Shown one piece after another: positions 16,756 to 26,500 of a stretch of 64,000 nucleotides of DNA; the stretch's first letter is position 1; the number at the start of each line of letters is the position of its first letter. The notes beneath the pieces are model-generated. The model was given only the letters and a program-made list of their open reading frames with translations, searched no databases and was not told where the DNA came from. Source of the stretch: CAYVBJ01 sp964449075 (GTDB lineage Bacteria > Bacteroidota > Rhodothermia > Balneolales > Balneolaceae); contig CAYVBJ010000012.1 of the NCBI GenBank assembly GCA_964449075.1, positions 1-64,000 of the forward strand. The letters run 5' to 3'. Both the position numbers and the translations under genes were made by a program.

Positions 16756-19692
16756 ATGAAGTGGATCAGCACATTTTTTTTCATATTAATTTTCTCAGGA
16801 ATTACCCTGTCTGCAGGCGCACAAAACAGGGGCACACTAAAGGGAACAGTTACTGAAAAAGATACCGGTGAATCTCTTCCGGGTGTGAACGTAATTATCA
16901 GGGGAACCACGTTCGGCGCTTCAACTGATATTGACGGAAACTTTGAAATCAGAAATATTCGTCCGGGTGAATATTCTGTGGAAATTAGTTTTGTTGGTTT
17001 TGAACGCCTTGTGTTTACCGGTATCCGGATTAACGAGGGTGAAGTAACAGAACTGAATGCAGAAATTGAACCGGTAGTGCTAACCTCTGAAGATGAAATT
17101 ATCGTAATTGGTGAAGCGCCTATCTTTGACGTGGAAAAATCGACGTCCGGATCAACCGTAACAAGGCAGGATATTGCAGCAGCGCCTGTCCGCAGGATTG
17201 AAGAGGTTCTGAGTCTGCAGGCCGGTATTATCGAAGATCCCAGCGGTCTCTATATAAAAGGGGGGCGTGCAAATGAAACAGGATTTTTAATTGATGGCGT
17301 CTCAGCCCAGGATCCCCTGGCAGGAACCGGTTTCGGGCTCGATCTCGGGGCTAATGCATTTGGCAGTGTTGATGTTACCACGGGGGGAGTCGGCGCCGAG
17401 GTGGGAGATGCCACTTCCGGTGTAGTATCAATAAAAACACGTACCGGCAGTGATACCTATGAGGGGAATTTTACACATAAAAGGGATAATTTTGGCAGTA
17501 AAAACAGCCGTGACAGCAATTTCTTTTCAGATATTTACGAGCTGAATCTTGGAGGTCCCGATCCTTTAACAACGGATATTCTTCCCGCAATTGGCCTGGA
17601 TCTTCCGGGCAAACTCTATTTCTTTTTCACAGGGCAGGTATCTATCTCAGATGAGTTTACGAAAAGAGCTGCTGATGATCTTGACACATCACTTACCGGT
17701 TCTGATTTCTTTGCACCCCGGCAGGATAACCGCTGGAATGGCATGATGAAACTCACTTGGCAAATCAAACCGGGAATGAGATTTGAAGGAGCCTACAACC
17801 GCTCACTATCCATCAATCAAAATACCCGGATGCTCCAGATTACAGGTAATGATGTATCAATAAGCCCCGGCTTCCAGTTCCCGTTCCAGGAAAACCTGGA
17901 TAATGCCAATACATTTACGCACGACAGTAACCTTGCATTCTTGAAGTGGACGCACACCATAAGTAATACAGCTTTTTATGAAGTACAGGTAAGCAGGCTT
18001 TTTACACGCCTCAGGGCCGATGCGAATGGCCGGAACTGGCGGCCGGAATTTGTAGACGGTGAATTTGACCCGGAAAGTATTGTAACATTTCCGGCTGAAG
18101 AATTTGAGGGTACGGAAGGGTTTACCTTTGTGCTGCCGGGCGATGGGTTTGTGAATAACGGCGGTATCGCTACACTTTGGCATGATCACTTTGCAGAAGA
18201 GATTACGGTTCAGGGTACCATCAACAAGTTTTTTTCAGACAGAACAAACCAGTTAACGGTTGGATTTCAGTCCAAATTTAATGACTACCAGTGGATTGAC
18301 ATCACCCGCCCGTGGATAGGTGCTCCGATTGAGATTGAACCGGGTGTTTTCTCACAAACTCTTCGTGTTGGCGAACGGTTCGATGCCTGGAGGGTGAAAC
18401 CCCAGCGCGGTGCATTTTTCGTAACGGATAAAGTACGGTTTCGCGGCTTGATTGCCGATGTGGGCATGCGGCTTGAGTATTGGTCGAGAGGTAATTTTGT
18501 AGAAGAGATGATTGACGAACCCCGTTCTCCGATACCGGATTTTATTCGTGAAGAGTTTAAAGATGAAACTTTTGGCTTCCTGGGACAGCGCTATAAAGTT
18601 CGTTTATTGCCTAAAGTAAGGGTCAGTTTTCCTGTCCGTGAAAACCAGGTTCTCTTTTTTAATTATGGTCACTCTCTTAAACAGCCGCACCCTACATTTA
18701 TCTATGCAAACCTGGACCCGTTTTTTCAGAATCAGGCTACCTTTCCTGATTTGGGGAATCCGAACCTCAATCCTGAAGTTGATATCTCCTATGAAATTGG
18801 TTTGAGAAATCAGATCACAGCAAATGATGCATTGAATGTAACCGCATTCTGGAGGGATAAATTTGATTTTGTAACTACCCAGAGAATTATCGTGGATGAC
18901 CCGACAGGACGGCCGGTTTCAAGGGCGTTCAGGGTTAACGGTGATTTTGCTCGCAGCAGGGGCATTGAGGTCACATATATCAAGCGTCATAAAGATTGGG
19001 TTCGGGGCCAGGTGGCTGTTACATTTTCAAGAGCTGAGGGACTAAGCTCAACCAGTAACGACAACATCCAGGCAATCAGCGGCGAACAGATATTTGGCAG
19101 TAATGTGGAAACCCCGCTTGCCTGGGACCGGCCCTGGGATATAAAAAGCAATCTTACTTTTACATACGACAGGAGTAACCCGTTGTTGGGAATCGACCCT
19201 CTGAATAAGATGCAGCTGTTTGTCTCCGGAACCTGGAGAAGCGGTATACGGTACACGCCTCATGAATTAAGAGGCTTTACAAGAAATCCAATCACCGGTG
19301 AAGCAAACTGGAGACCGATTTACGAACGAGTTTCTGATCCTGCCAAAAGATTCAGTGAAACCGGACCGGGCTGGTTCTTTGTGGATATGAATTTTCAAAA
19401 ATGGATTGAAATGTCTGGTACAAGGTTCACCCTATTTCTTGAAATCTCTAACGTATTTAACAGTGATAATGTCGCGATTGTAAATCCTGTAACCGGGGAA
19501 GCATTTAAAACACTGCCGGATGATCCGGAGAAACTGCGTGACCTGAGAGACGACAGATCTTTTGATGTACCGAATAATGTAAGAGATCCGAGATTCCAGG
19601 ATCCGCGGGACACTGGCATACCTGCGTTTTTAAATCCTGCCAATTTTCTGCAACAAAGACAGATCATGTTTGGTTTGTCTGTAAATTTCTAA
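16756..19692 (+). CDS. TonB-dependent receptor with N-terminal CarboxypepD_reg domain
   Basis: The start at 16756 is chosen because it directly precedes the signal peptide (cleavage near AGA-Q) and has AAAGG seven bases upstream; the longer frame from 16720 overlaps the previous gene. The 978-residue product has a CarboxypepD_reg-like domain (about 24-110, GVNVIIRG and DIDGNFEI). A plug domain follows (about 130-240, with YIKGGRANETGFLIDGVSAQ), then a 22-strand-type barrel to the terminal Phe. Such receptors use TonB energy to move large or scarce ligands across the outer membrane. The substrate cannot be read from sequence. Neighbours suggest a surface-protein or polymer role rather than a siderophore locus. 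Confidence 0.88.
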   Translation: MKWISTFFFILIFSGITLSAGAQNRGTLKGTVTEKDTGESLPGVNVIIRGTTFGASTDIDGNFEIRNIRPGEYSVEISFVGFERLVFTGIRINEGEVTELNAEIEPVVLTSEDEIIVIGEAPIFDVEKSTSGSTVTRQDIAAAPVRRIEEVLSLQAGIIEDPSGLYIKGGRANETGFLIDGVSAQDPLAGTGFGLDLGANAFGSVDVTTGGVGAEVGDATSGVVSIKTRTGSDTYEGNFTHKRDNFGSKNSRDSNFFSDIYELNLGGPDPLTTDILPAIGLDLPGKLYFFFTGQVSISDEFTKRAADDLDTSLTGSDFFAPRQDNRWNGMMKLTWQIKPGMRFEGAYNRSLSINQNTRMLQITGNDVSISPGFQFPFQENLDNANTFTHDSNLAFLKWTHTISNTAFYEVQVSRLFTRLRADANGRNWRPEFVDGEFDPESIVTFPAEEFEGTEGFTFVLPGDGFVNNGGIATLWHDHFAEEITVQGTINKFFSDRTNQLTVGFQSKFNDYQWIDITRPWIGAPIEIEPGVFSQTLRVGERFDAWRVKPQRGAFFVTDKVRFRGLIADVGMRLEYWSRGNFVEEMIDEPRSPIPDFIREEFKDETFGFLGQRYKVRLLPKVRVSFPVRENQVLFFNYGHSLKQPHPTFIYANLDPFFQNQATFPDLGNPNLNPEVDISYEIGLRNQITANDALNVTAFWRDKFDFVTTQRIIVDDPTGRPVSRAFRVNGDFARSRGIEVTYIKRHKDWVRGQVAVTFSRAEGLSSTSNDNIQAISGEQIFGSNVETPLAWDRPWDIKSNLTFTYDRSNPLLGIDPLNKMQLFVSGTWRSGIRYTPHELRGFTRNPITGEANWRPIYERVSDPAKRFSETGPGWFFVDMNFQKWIEMSGTRFTLFLEISNVFNSDNVAIVNPVTGEAFKTLPDDPEKLRDLRDDRSFDVPNNVRDPRFQDPRDTGIPAFLNPANFLQQRQIMFGLSVNF

Positions 19693-19702
19693 GATCAGTT
19701 TC

Positions 19703-20713
19703 ATGAGTAACCTGTTTAAAAACATATCAAAAGCATGCCTCTTATCTGCCGCAATATTATTGCCTGCAGTGGTTAATGCCCAGAGTTTGATACCCGGCTT
19801 CGGATCTTCCCGGTCAGGAACTGACGGGTTTCAGTTCACAAAAATTTCTGTCGATCCTAGGGGAGCCTCGATGGGGAATTCACATGTTGCCGACGCCTTT
19901 GATGCATCATCCCTCTACTGGAATCCCGCACTTGCTTCTCAGCTTGAATCATCTGAATTTATGTTTGGCCACACCGAATATTTCGCCGGTATTACTATGG
20001 AATATGCAGCTTATGTTCATAGAATAAATTCTTTTGCATTTGGCGCATCTGTACAGTATCTGAATTCCGGTGAAATTGATGAAACAACAGAATTTAATCC
20101 TTTTGGAACCGGGCGGACCTTCAGAACCGTTCATCTTTCTGCAGGCGTATCAGCCTCACAGGCAATTACAGAATTTTTCAGTTACGGTCTCACAGTCCGC
20201 TACCTGCTTGAACGGATTGAAGAAATTGAGACTGAAACGGCTGCATTTGATTTCGGTTTTTTCTATCGAATACCTGATACGCCTGTAAGGTTCTCTGTGA
20301 ATATCAATAATTTTGGATTTGATGCTACACCAACCGGCTCAACAACGCGTCAGACTCTGGATGGTGAAGTAACGGAGGATCTGTTTGAGGAAGTAACTAC
20401 TCCAACGAGGTTTATTGTCGCCTCTGCTTTTGATGTGATCGAGCGCAATGATATCAAATTAACACTGACAGCTCAGCTTACCAACCCAAGTGATAATTCA
20501 GAGCGATTCAGTTTTGGTGGTGAACTGGGATATATGGACCAGTTTTTTCTGCGTACCGGTTTTGAATCTGGCAGAGATGAGATTAAGCTCCCGAGTGCCG
20601 GCGCAGGGGTCAAGTTTCCTGTAACAGGCAGAAGCATAGTTGCTGATTACGGATTCAGCCCTTTCGAGAGGCTTGGAAATGTTCACCGTGTGGGAATACG
20701 AATTATTTTATAA
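19703..20713 (+). CDS. PorV/PorQ-family outer-membrane protein
   Basis: The 336-residue protein has a signal peptide (cleavage near VNA-Q) followed by FTKISVDPRGASMGNSHVAD and YWNPALASQ. These are the recognisable FadL-like start of PorV/PorQ proteins, which also have SLYWNPA-type motifs. The rest is a 14-strand-like barrel ending VHRVGIRIIL. In Bacteroidota, PorV shuttles type IX cargo from the translocon to the sorting complex. Here it lies 10 bases after the TonB receptor and in the same block as two sorting-domain proteins, so dedicated handling of those proteins is a reasonable inference. Confidence 0.82.
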   Translation: MSNLFKNISKACLLSAAILLPAVVNAQSLIPGFGSSRSGTDGFQFTKISVDPRGASMGNSHVADAFDASSLYWNPALASQLESSEFMFGHTEYFAGITMEYAAYVHRINSFAFGASVQYLNSGEIDETTEFNPFGTGRTFRTVHLSAGVSASQAITEFFSYGLTVRYLLERIEEIETETAAFDFGFFYRIPDTPVRFSVNINNFGFDATPTGSTTRQTLDGEVTEDLFEEVTTPTRFIVASAFDVIERNDIKLTLTAQLTNPSDNSERFSFGGELGYMDQFFLRTGFESGRDEIKLPSAGAGVKFPVTGRSIVADYGFSPFERLGNVHRVGIRIIL

Positions 20714-20725
20714 AAGAGATAACCT

Positions 20726-22012
20726 ATGATGCAAAGAATTACACTATCACTTTTACTGGCAGTCATTTTTTTGAATGGATGTGATGCCATTTTTAATTCG
20801 AAACAGGATGATATTACAGATGAAATTTTTGAAGAAGGGAGGATTGATCCGACACTGGAACGTATCGACGGGTACGTCGCAATTGTCCCTTTCTGGGAAG
20901 GATTTGATCAGCCTACAGACGTTTTTGTAGGGTTTGATGGTTTCGTATATGTTACGGATGCAACGGGAATTCATGCACTTGACCGGGCAGATATCGCCCC
21001 CCGAAGAACCATTGAACTGCCGGGCGCCGTAAGTGTGACACAGGACAGGCTATTAAACCTATATGTTGCCGCAAGGTATGACACTGTAATAAATGATGTT
21101 GATCCGGATATCGAATGGAATTTACCGGCAGTTTATAAGATCAAAAACCTGAATGGTGCGGGTGAAATTGTTTTCCAGGATACATTAATACACCCATTTT
21201 TTGACGCAAGCAGAAGTACAAGAGCTTCCCGGCAGTTCCGTTTAGACAGGTCAAGGCCTGATAATGACGAACTCGTTGAGGTGACAGGAGTTGCTGCTTT
21301 GGCTGACAATTCAATATATATATCAAGACGCGGGCCAAGGAATAATTTAACCTCCATAGAAGCTCCCGACAATACAGTTCTGGAATTTACACAGGTTGAG
21401 GAAAATGGTACTCTGACCCCAAAAATGAGGAACGTAAGACAAATACGGGCATTGAATCCAACTACTCCATCATTGTTAAGCGGAATTGGAATGAGTGATA
21501 TCATTACTTTCATATCACCCCCTCAAAGAGATATCTTTACAGACGACAGGAGTTTTATCATATCTCAAACCAGGCAGGACAGGCAAATCCCTTTTAAAGT
21601 ACTTCAGGTAAATGTTGAGGAAACTCCGGACGGTCTTGTTTTTCAGCCCAATTTTGAATTTTTAATCAGGGATACCACAAGGGCAGATGGATTTTTGTAT
21701 GAAGAACTGAAATTTGAAAGGCCGACAGGGATTGCTTTTGCAGGGGATGCCTCACGATTTATTTTTGTGGTTGATGCAGATCAAAACAAACTGTTTCAGT
21801 TTCAGGCAAACGGTGAAGAGGGTGTAAACCCACCGCTTGGAGCTGCTGACAGAGATAAGAGACTAATCGTATCATTTGGCGAGCAAGGCAGCGGTCCCCG
21901 GCAATTTAACAACCCAAGCGGTGTAGCCTACTTCGATGAGGTTGTATATGTGGCAGATAAGGGTAACAATCGCATTGCCCGGTATAAACTCTCTTCAGAT
22001 TTTGAGAATTAA
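20726..22012 (+). CDS. Lipoprotein with NHL-type beta-propeller
   Basis: The 428-residue protein begins with a lipoprotein signal and a Cys at residue 19 (FLNGCD). The body contains NHL/SMP-30-like blades, including DQPTDVFVGFDGFVYVTDA near residue 65 and FNNPSGVAYFDEVVYVADKG near the C-terminus, the standard blade pattern of a propeller of about six blades. No catalytic residues are recognised; such propellers usually bind ligands or proteins. It starts 12 bases after the PorV-like gene and is the last gene of the block, followed by a repeat-rich region. It is expected on the periplasmic or outer face of the outer membrane. Confidence 0.75.
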   Translation: MMQRITLSLLLAVIFLNGCDAIFNSKQDDITDEIFEEGRIDPTLERIDGYVAIVPFWEGFDQPTDVFVGFDGFVYVTDATGIHALDRADIAPRRTIELPGAVSVTQDRLLNLYVAARYDTVINDVDPDIEWNLPAVYKIKNLNGAGEIVFQDTLIHPFFDASRSTRASRQFRLDRSRPDNDELVEVTGVAALADNSIYISRRGPRNNLTSIEAPDNTVLEFTQVEENGTLTPKMRNVRQIRALNPTTPSLLSGIGMSDIITFISPPQRDIFTDDRSFIISQTRQDRQIPFKVLQVNVEETPDGLVFQPNFEFLIRDTTRADGFLYEELKFERPTGIAFAGDASRFIFVVDADQNKLFQFQANGEEGVNPPLGAADRDKRLIVSFGEQGSGPRQFNNPSGVAYFDEVVYVADKGNNRIARYKLSSDFEN

Positions 22013-22459
22013 CTGAGATTTGATTAGAGTCCGGTTTCATTCCGGCAATCGTTACATTTATGTCTATATGACATTTACAGTACGTTCTGTACCAGGCCTT
22101 CAGCCTGGCGGGCGTCTGGGGCTCATATATATCCGGGGCGTTGCCCCAGGCTGCGTTGTTTCAGGACTTCAGCCTTTTGGGGCAATAGATCAACACTTCC
22201 TGAGACGCTACTCCTGACTGGAGAGAAGGAATATTTTCAGATCTGCCGAAATATTACCTTAATTGTATAGTGGCGATACGTCATCATTGCAGTGAAAACC
22301 TCAGGCTGAAAGCCTGACACAACACAGCCCTGAGCACATCGCTCAGGGTTCCGTGTAGGCCACAAATGGCAGGCTGTAGGTCTGCCCGGCAGTGGGATTT
22401 CATTTTCGTAGAGTGGTTTTGATAACAGACAGGTTGTAGTCCGATATTGGAAATCCTGA
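22013..22459. other. Gene-free 447-bp region carrying REP-like hairpins
   Basis: The region between the propeller lipoprotein and lspA has no credible ORF. It contains hairpins at 22092-22097/22103-22108 and 22135-22139/22143-22147 (GGGGC/GCCCC), and more at 22302-22307/22311-22316 and 22328-22335/22341-22348 (CCCTGAGC/GCTCAGGG). It also holds two inverted copies of a 27-nt motif, described separately. These are likely repetitive extragenic elements. Either strand could use the GC-rich hairpins for transcription termination between the convergent genes. Confidence 0.6.
22149..22329. repeat. Inverted pair of a 27-nt REP-like motif
   Basis: The motif at 22149-22175 (GGCTGCGTTGTTTCAGGACT followed by TCAGCCT) matches the reverse complement of 22303-22329 at 23 of 27 positions. 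Each copy sits next to its own GC-rich hairpin (22135-22147 and 22328-22348). The arrangement, a head-to-head pair about 130 bases apart, resembles paired REP elements (BIMEs). Confidence 0.6.
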
Positions 22460-23131
22460 CTAAGAACCGGCTAATTTTGAATCATCAGAATTTGAAGGGC
22501 TTATGTTATCCGGGTTAGATATGCTTTCATTATTGTTGCTTTCAGGAATTAATTCTGCTTGTAACTGATTTGAATCCAATTCACTTTCATTCCCGGTTTT
22601 ACTCGCTCTCTCTTCAACAGGCATAATTTTTTTATTAAAGAGAAGCATGATAATAATTGAGGTGCTGATGGCTACGTCTGCAACATTAAAAATGTAGGGA
22701 AATACGGGGGTGTTGTTAACCTGAAGATTGAAATGAATAAAATCGACTACATGACCATACAATACACCGCCATGACCTTCTATAATTCCCATTGTAATAC
22801 GGTCGGTAATATTGCCAAGTGCACCGCCCAGGATCAGGCCCATACATGTCAGGTAACCAAGATTGGATCTCTCAAGTGTTTTTATAATATAGATGAAGAT
22901 TCCAATTGTAGCTACAATGGCAATTATACTAATGGCAGGTGTTGAGAGCCAGTCCATACCCAGTGCCATGCCCGGGTTTTGGGTATAGTTAAATCTCAGC
23001 CACCCTTCGATCACGGTATAGCTATGCAAGGTATCATTTGTCCGTACCAAATATTTGGTAATCTGATCAACGATAAGCACCAGTAGTACAGGTGATAACA
23101 GAACCAGTAATTTTTTCCTTTTTTCGCTCAA
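22460..23131 (-). CDS. lspA: Lipoprotein signal peptidase II (LspA) with extended tail
   Basis: Inner-membrane aspartyl protease that removes the signal peptide from prolipoproteins after lipidation. Four membrane segments are visible. The conserved blocks are NYTQNPGMALG (residues 48-58), GGALGNITDR (102-111), and the catalytic Asp pair at VVD130 and NVAD152. The start codon is TTG. After about residue 172 the protein carries a roughly 50-residue Ser/Asn/Glu-rich tail, which standard 160-residue LspA proteins lack. The gene follows the dksA-like gene by 17 bases and is probably in the ileS-dksA-lspA transcript, since ileS-lspA linkage is common in bacteria. It serves the many lipoproteins encoded nearby. 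Confidence 0.95.
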   Translation of the reverse strand: MSEKRKKLLVLLSPVLLVLIVDQITKYLVRTNDTLHSYTVIEGWLRFNYTQNPGMALGMDWLSTPAISIIAIVATIGIFIYIIKTLERSNLGYLTCMGLILGGALGNITDRITMGIIEGHGGVLYGHVVDFIHFNLQVNNTPVFPYIFNVADVAISTSIIIMLLFNKKIMPVEERASKTGNESELDSNQLQAELIPESNNNESISNPDNISPSNSDDSKLAGS

Positions 23132-23148
23132 ATCCGGGAGGTTCTGTT

Positions 23149-23550
23149 TTATCTGCGTTTCAGCTTGGCTTCGATACTCAACTGTGTATGAGGCACGGCC
23201 TCAAGTCGCCCTTTGGATATTTTTTTTCCGGTAACCTTGCAGACTCCGTATGTTTTATTGTCAATACGTTTTAAAGCGTCATCAAGGTACCTGACAAATT
23301 TTTTGGTTCGGTTAAAAAGCATATAGGTTTTTTCCCGTTCCTGTGCATCTGTACCTGCATCAGCCATGTGAAATGAATAGGCAGATTCATCAGATGCATT
23401 TTCCATGCTCTCACGAAGAGAGCTTTGCAGAGAATCGAGTTCCTGAACCGCTTCCTCATGTTTTTTCAAAATGATGTCGCGAAAATATTCGAGTTCTTCG
23501 TCCGAGTAAGGAGTAACACGATCATCGCGGGTCTCTTTTTTTTCAGCCAT
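23149..23550 (-). CDS. TraR/DksA-family RNA polymerase regulator with degenerate zinc finger
   Basis: The 133-residue protein has a long coiled-coil N-terminal half followed by the DksA C-terminal signature YGVCKVTGKKISKGRLEAVP, then SIEAK. Only one Cys of the canonical four-Cys zinc finger remains, as is usual for the Bacteroidota branch. Family members bind the secondary channel of RNA polymerase and tune promoters, often with ppGpp. The coiled-coil tip carries DAGTDAQE, an acidic tip that is not an exact DxxDxA. It lies between ileS (12 bases away) and lspA (17 bases away) on the same strand, and co-transcription is likely. Confidence 0.88.
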   Translation of the reverse strand: MAEKKETRDDRVTPYSDEELEYFRDIILKKHEEAVQELDSLQSSLRESMENASDESAYSFHMADAGTDAQEREKTYMLFNRTKKFVRYLDDALKRIDNKTYGVCKVTGKKISKGRLEAVPHTQLSIEAKLKRR

Positions 23551-23562
23551 AGTGATATTGTA

Positions 23563-26500
23563 TTAGTGGTTCATATTTCTGCGTATCGATATTTTGCATT
23601 CTTTTCCCTCAATATCCCAGGTTTTTACAAAATCAGATACATCTAAAACACTGTCATCAATTTCTTCAGCCAGTGTCTCTTCTTTAATATATTCATTTAA
23701 TGCGTTAACGGATTTTGTTACTTCTTCAGGACCTTCAAATCCAATTGTGATTCGGTCTGTAACTTCAAAATCAGCCTCTTTTCTCATATTCTGAACCCGG
23801 TTGATAAATTCACGGGCTATTCCTTCCTGCAATAAGCCGGGTGTTAATTCAGTATCCACAGCCACGGTAATACCGTCCTGTGTTTCAACAGACCATCCCT
23901 CCAGTCCTGTTCGCTGAATTTCAAGTTCATTATCGGTCAGGCGAATCTTTTCACCATTTTCCAGATCTAAATCAATATAACCTTTCTCTTCAAAATCTGT
24001 AATATCATCTGTTGTGAGAGAATTAATTTTTTTCGCAACAGGTTTCATTTTCTTACCAAGCTTTTTTCCCAAAACCGGGTAATTAGGTTTCGCTGATTTA
24101 CTCACAATTCCTGAATCATCTTCAACAAACCGGATATCTTTAACGTTTACTTCATCCAGTATTATATGTTTTACAGATTCAACCATTGCACGATCTTCTT
24201 TATTCAGCGGCAGAATAATCTTGGAAAGAGGTTGCCTGACATTTATATCAATTTGATTGCGAATTCTCAAAACGACTGTACTGACCGTTCTGGCAACCTG
24301 CATTTTTCTTTCAAGCTGCTTGTCTATTGCTGTCTCCTCAACAGTGGGATAAAATGAGAGGTGAACAGAAATTTCATCCTGTCCGGTTACATCATTGAGT
24401 TGCTGATAAAGCCATTCGCCAAAAAAGGGAGCAATGGGACTGATCAGTTTGGCAAGTGAAACCAGGCATTCATAAAGTGTTTGATATGCAGATGTTTTGT
24501 CAAGGCTTTTACCTTCTTTCCAGAAACGACGTCTGTTTCTTCTTACATACCAGTTACTTAGTTCTTCTACATATTTTTCTATCTCCCTTGCTGTTTTTGT
24601 TGGTTCATAATCCTCAAGGTGTTCATCAACAAGTTTAACAGTGGTATTTAACCTGGAGTTAATCCAGCGATCCATTTCGGGACGTTCGGTTACGGGCAAG
24701 GGCGAACCGGAATATCTGAAACCGTCAATATTGGCATACATTGCATAAAATGAGTAGATATTTACAATCGTATTAAAGAATTTTCGCTGTGTCTCATTTA
24801 GCCCGTTGGTGCTGAATTTGAGGTTCTCCCAGGGGGATGAATTACTCATCATATACCACCGCACAGTGTCGGCTCCGTAGGTTTGCAGCATTTCGAAAGG
24901 GTCAACGGAATTTCCTTTCGATTTGCTCATTTTTTCACCGTTTTCATCCAGGACGAGTCCGTTTGAAACTACATTTTTATAGGCCGGCTTATCAAATAAC
25001 ATAGTGGCAAGTGCATGCAATGTATAAAACCACCCCCTTGTTTGATCCACTCCTTCTGCAATAAAATCTGCCGGAAAATTGGTTTTAAAGGTATCTTTAT
25101 TTTGAAAGGGATAGTGCCATTGAGCAAATGGCATAGCTCCTGAATCAAACCAGACATCCAGTAAATCAGGAATTCTGTGCATGGTACCGCCATTAGGAGC
25201 ATCCCATGTGATGTCATCGATGTAAGGCCGGTGAAGATCTATTTCAGTGTCTGCTGCAAGTCCGGCTTTTTTCTTCAGCTCTTCGATGCTGCCGATGCAC
25301 TCAATGTAATCAGGATCTTCATCACTAACCCAAATCGGGATCGGAGTGCCCCAGTAGCGCTGTCGGGATACAGCCCAGTCAACATTGTTTTCAAGCCATG
25401 TTCCAAAACGGCCGGAACCAGTTGTTTCCGGTTTCCAGTTAATTTTTTTGTTGAGAGCTACCATCTTATCCTTTACAGACGTGGTTTTGATGAACCATGA
25501 TTCCACAGGGTAACTCATCAGAGGGGTGCCTTTGCGCCAGTCAAACGGATAGTTGTGGAGATAGGTCTCATGCTTATACATGAGGCCTTTTTCTTTAATT
25601 GCTCTTGCTATCTCTTTGTCCGCCTCTTTAAACCACTGTCCTGCAAATTCAGTGATCTTTTCATCAAACCTGCCATCCCTGTCAACCGGGTTGAACATGG
25701 GAATATCATTCTTTTTACAGGATTCGAAGTCATCGGCGCCGAATGCAGGTGCTGTATGCACAACACCGGTTCCTTCGTCTGTTGTGACGTAATCTGCACT
25801 AATCACACGCCAGGCAGACTCTTTTGGATGTTCTTTCAGGGCATAATCGAATACAGGATTGTAGATCCAGCCGATAAGATCTTCCCCTTTATATTTATCA
25901 ACAATTTCATAATCGTGATCAATTGCCTTATCGAGGCATTTTTCTGCAAGGATATAGTGCTCTTCGGAGTCATTAATTTTGACACGGATTTTCACGTAAT
26001 CGAGCACCGGGTTAACAGCAAGTGCCATATTTGAGATAATTGTCCACGGGGTTGTTGTCCATGCGAGGAAATAGACATTGGGATCAGCATCCAGTGGAAA
26101 TTTTACATATATAGATGGATCCTGGGTCTCTTTATACCCAAGACTCACTTCATGTGAAGAGAGTACTGTTCCGCTGCCCGGAGAGTACCACTGTATTTTA
26201 TATCCTTTGTATACAAGGTTTTTATCATATAGCTGCTTAAACGCCCACCAGAGAGATTCTATGTAATCATTTTCGAAAGTGACGTACGGGTGATCCAGAT
26301 CCACCCAATATCCCATGCGTTTTGTCAGGTTATCCCACAGGTCTTTATATTTTAAGACACTCTCGCGGCACTTTTCATTGTATTTAGCAACGCCATAATC
26401 TTCAACCTGTGAGCGACCTTCCAGTCCAAGCTCTTTTTCTACTTCTATCTCAACAGGAAGACCGTGTGTATCCCACCCGCCTTTTCTTTCTACTTTAAAT

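Noticed and set aside
22020..22217. Plus-strand ORF in the repeat-rich region
   Set aside because: It runs through GC-rich hairpins and the REP-like motif, so its translation looks accidental.
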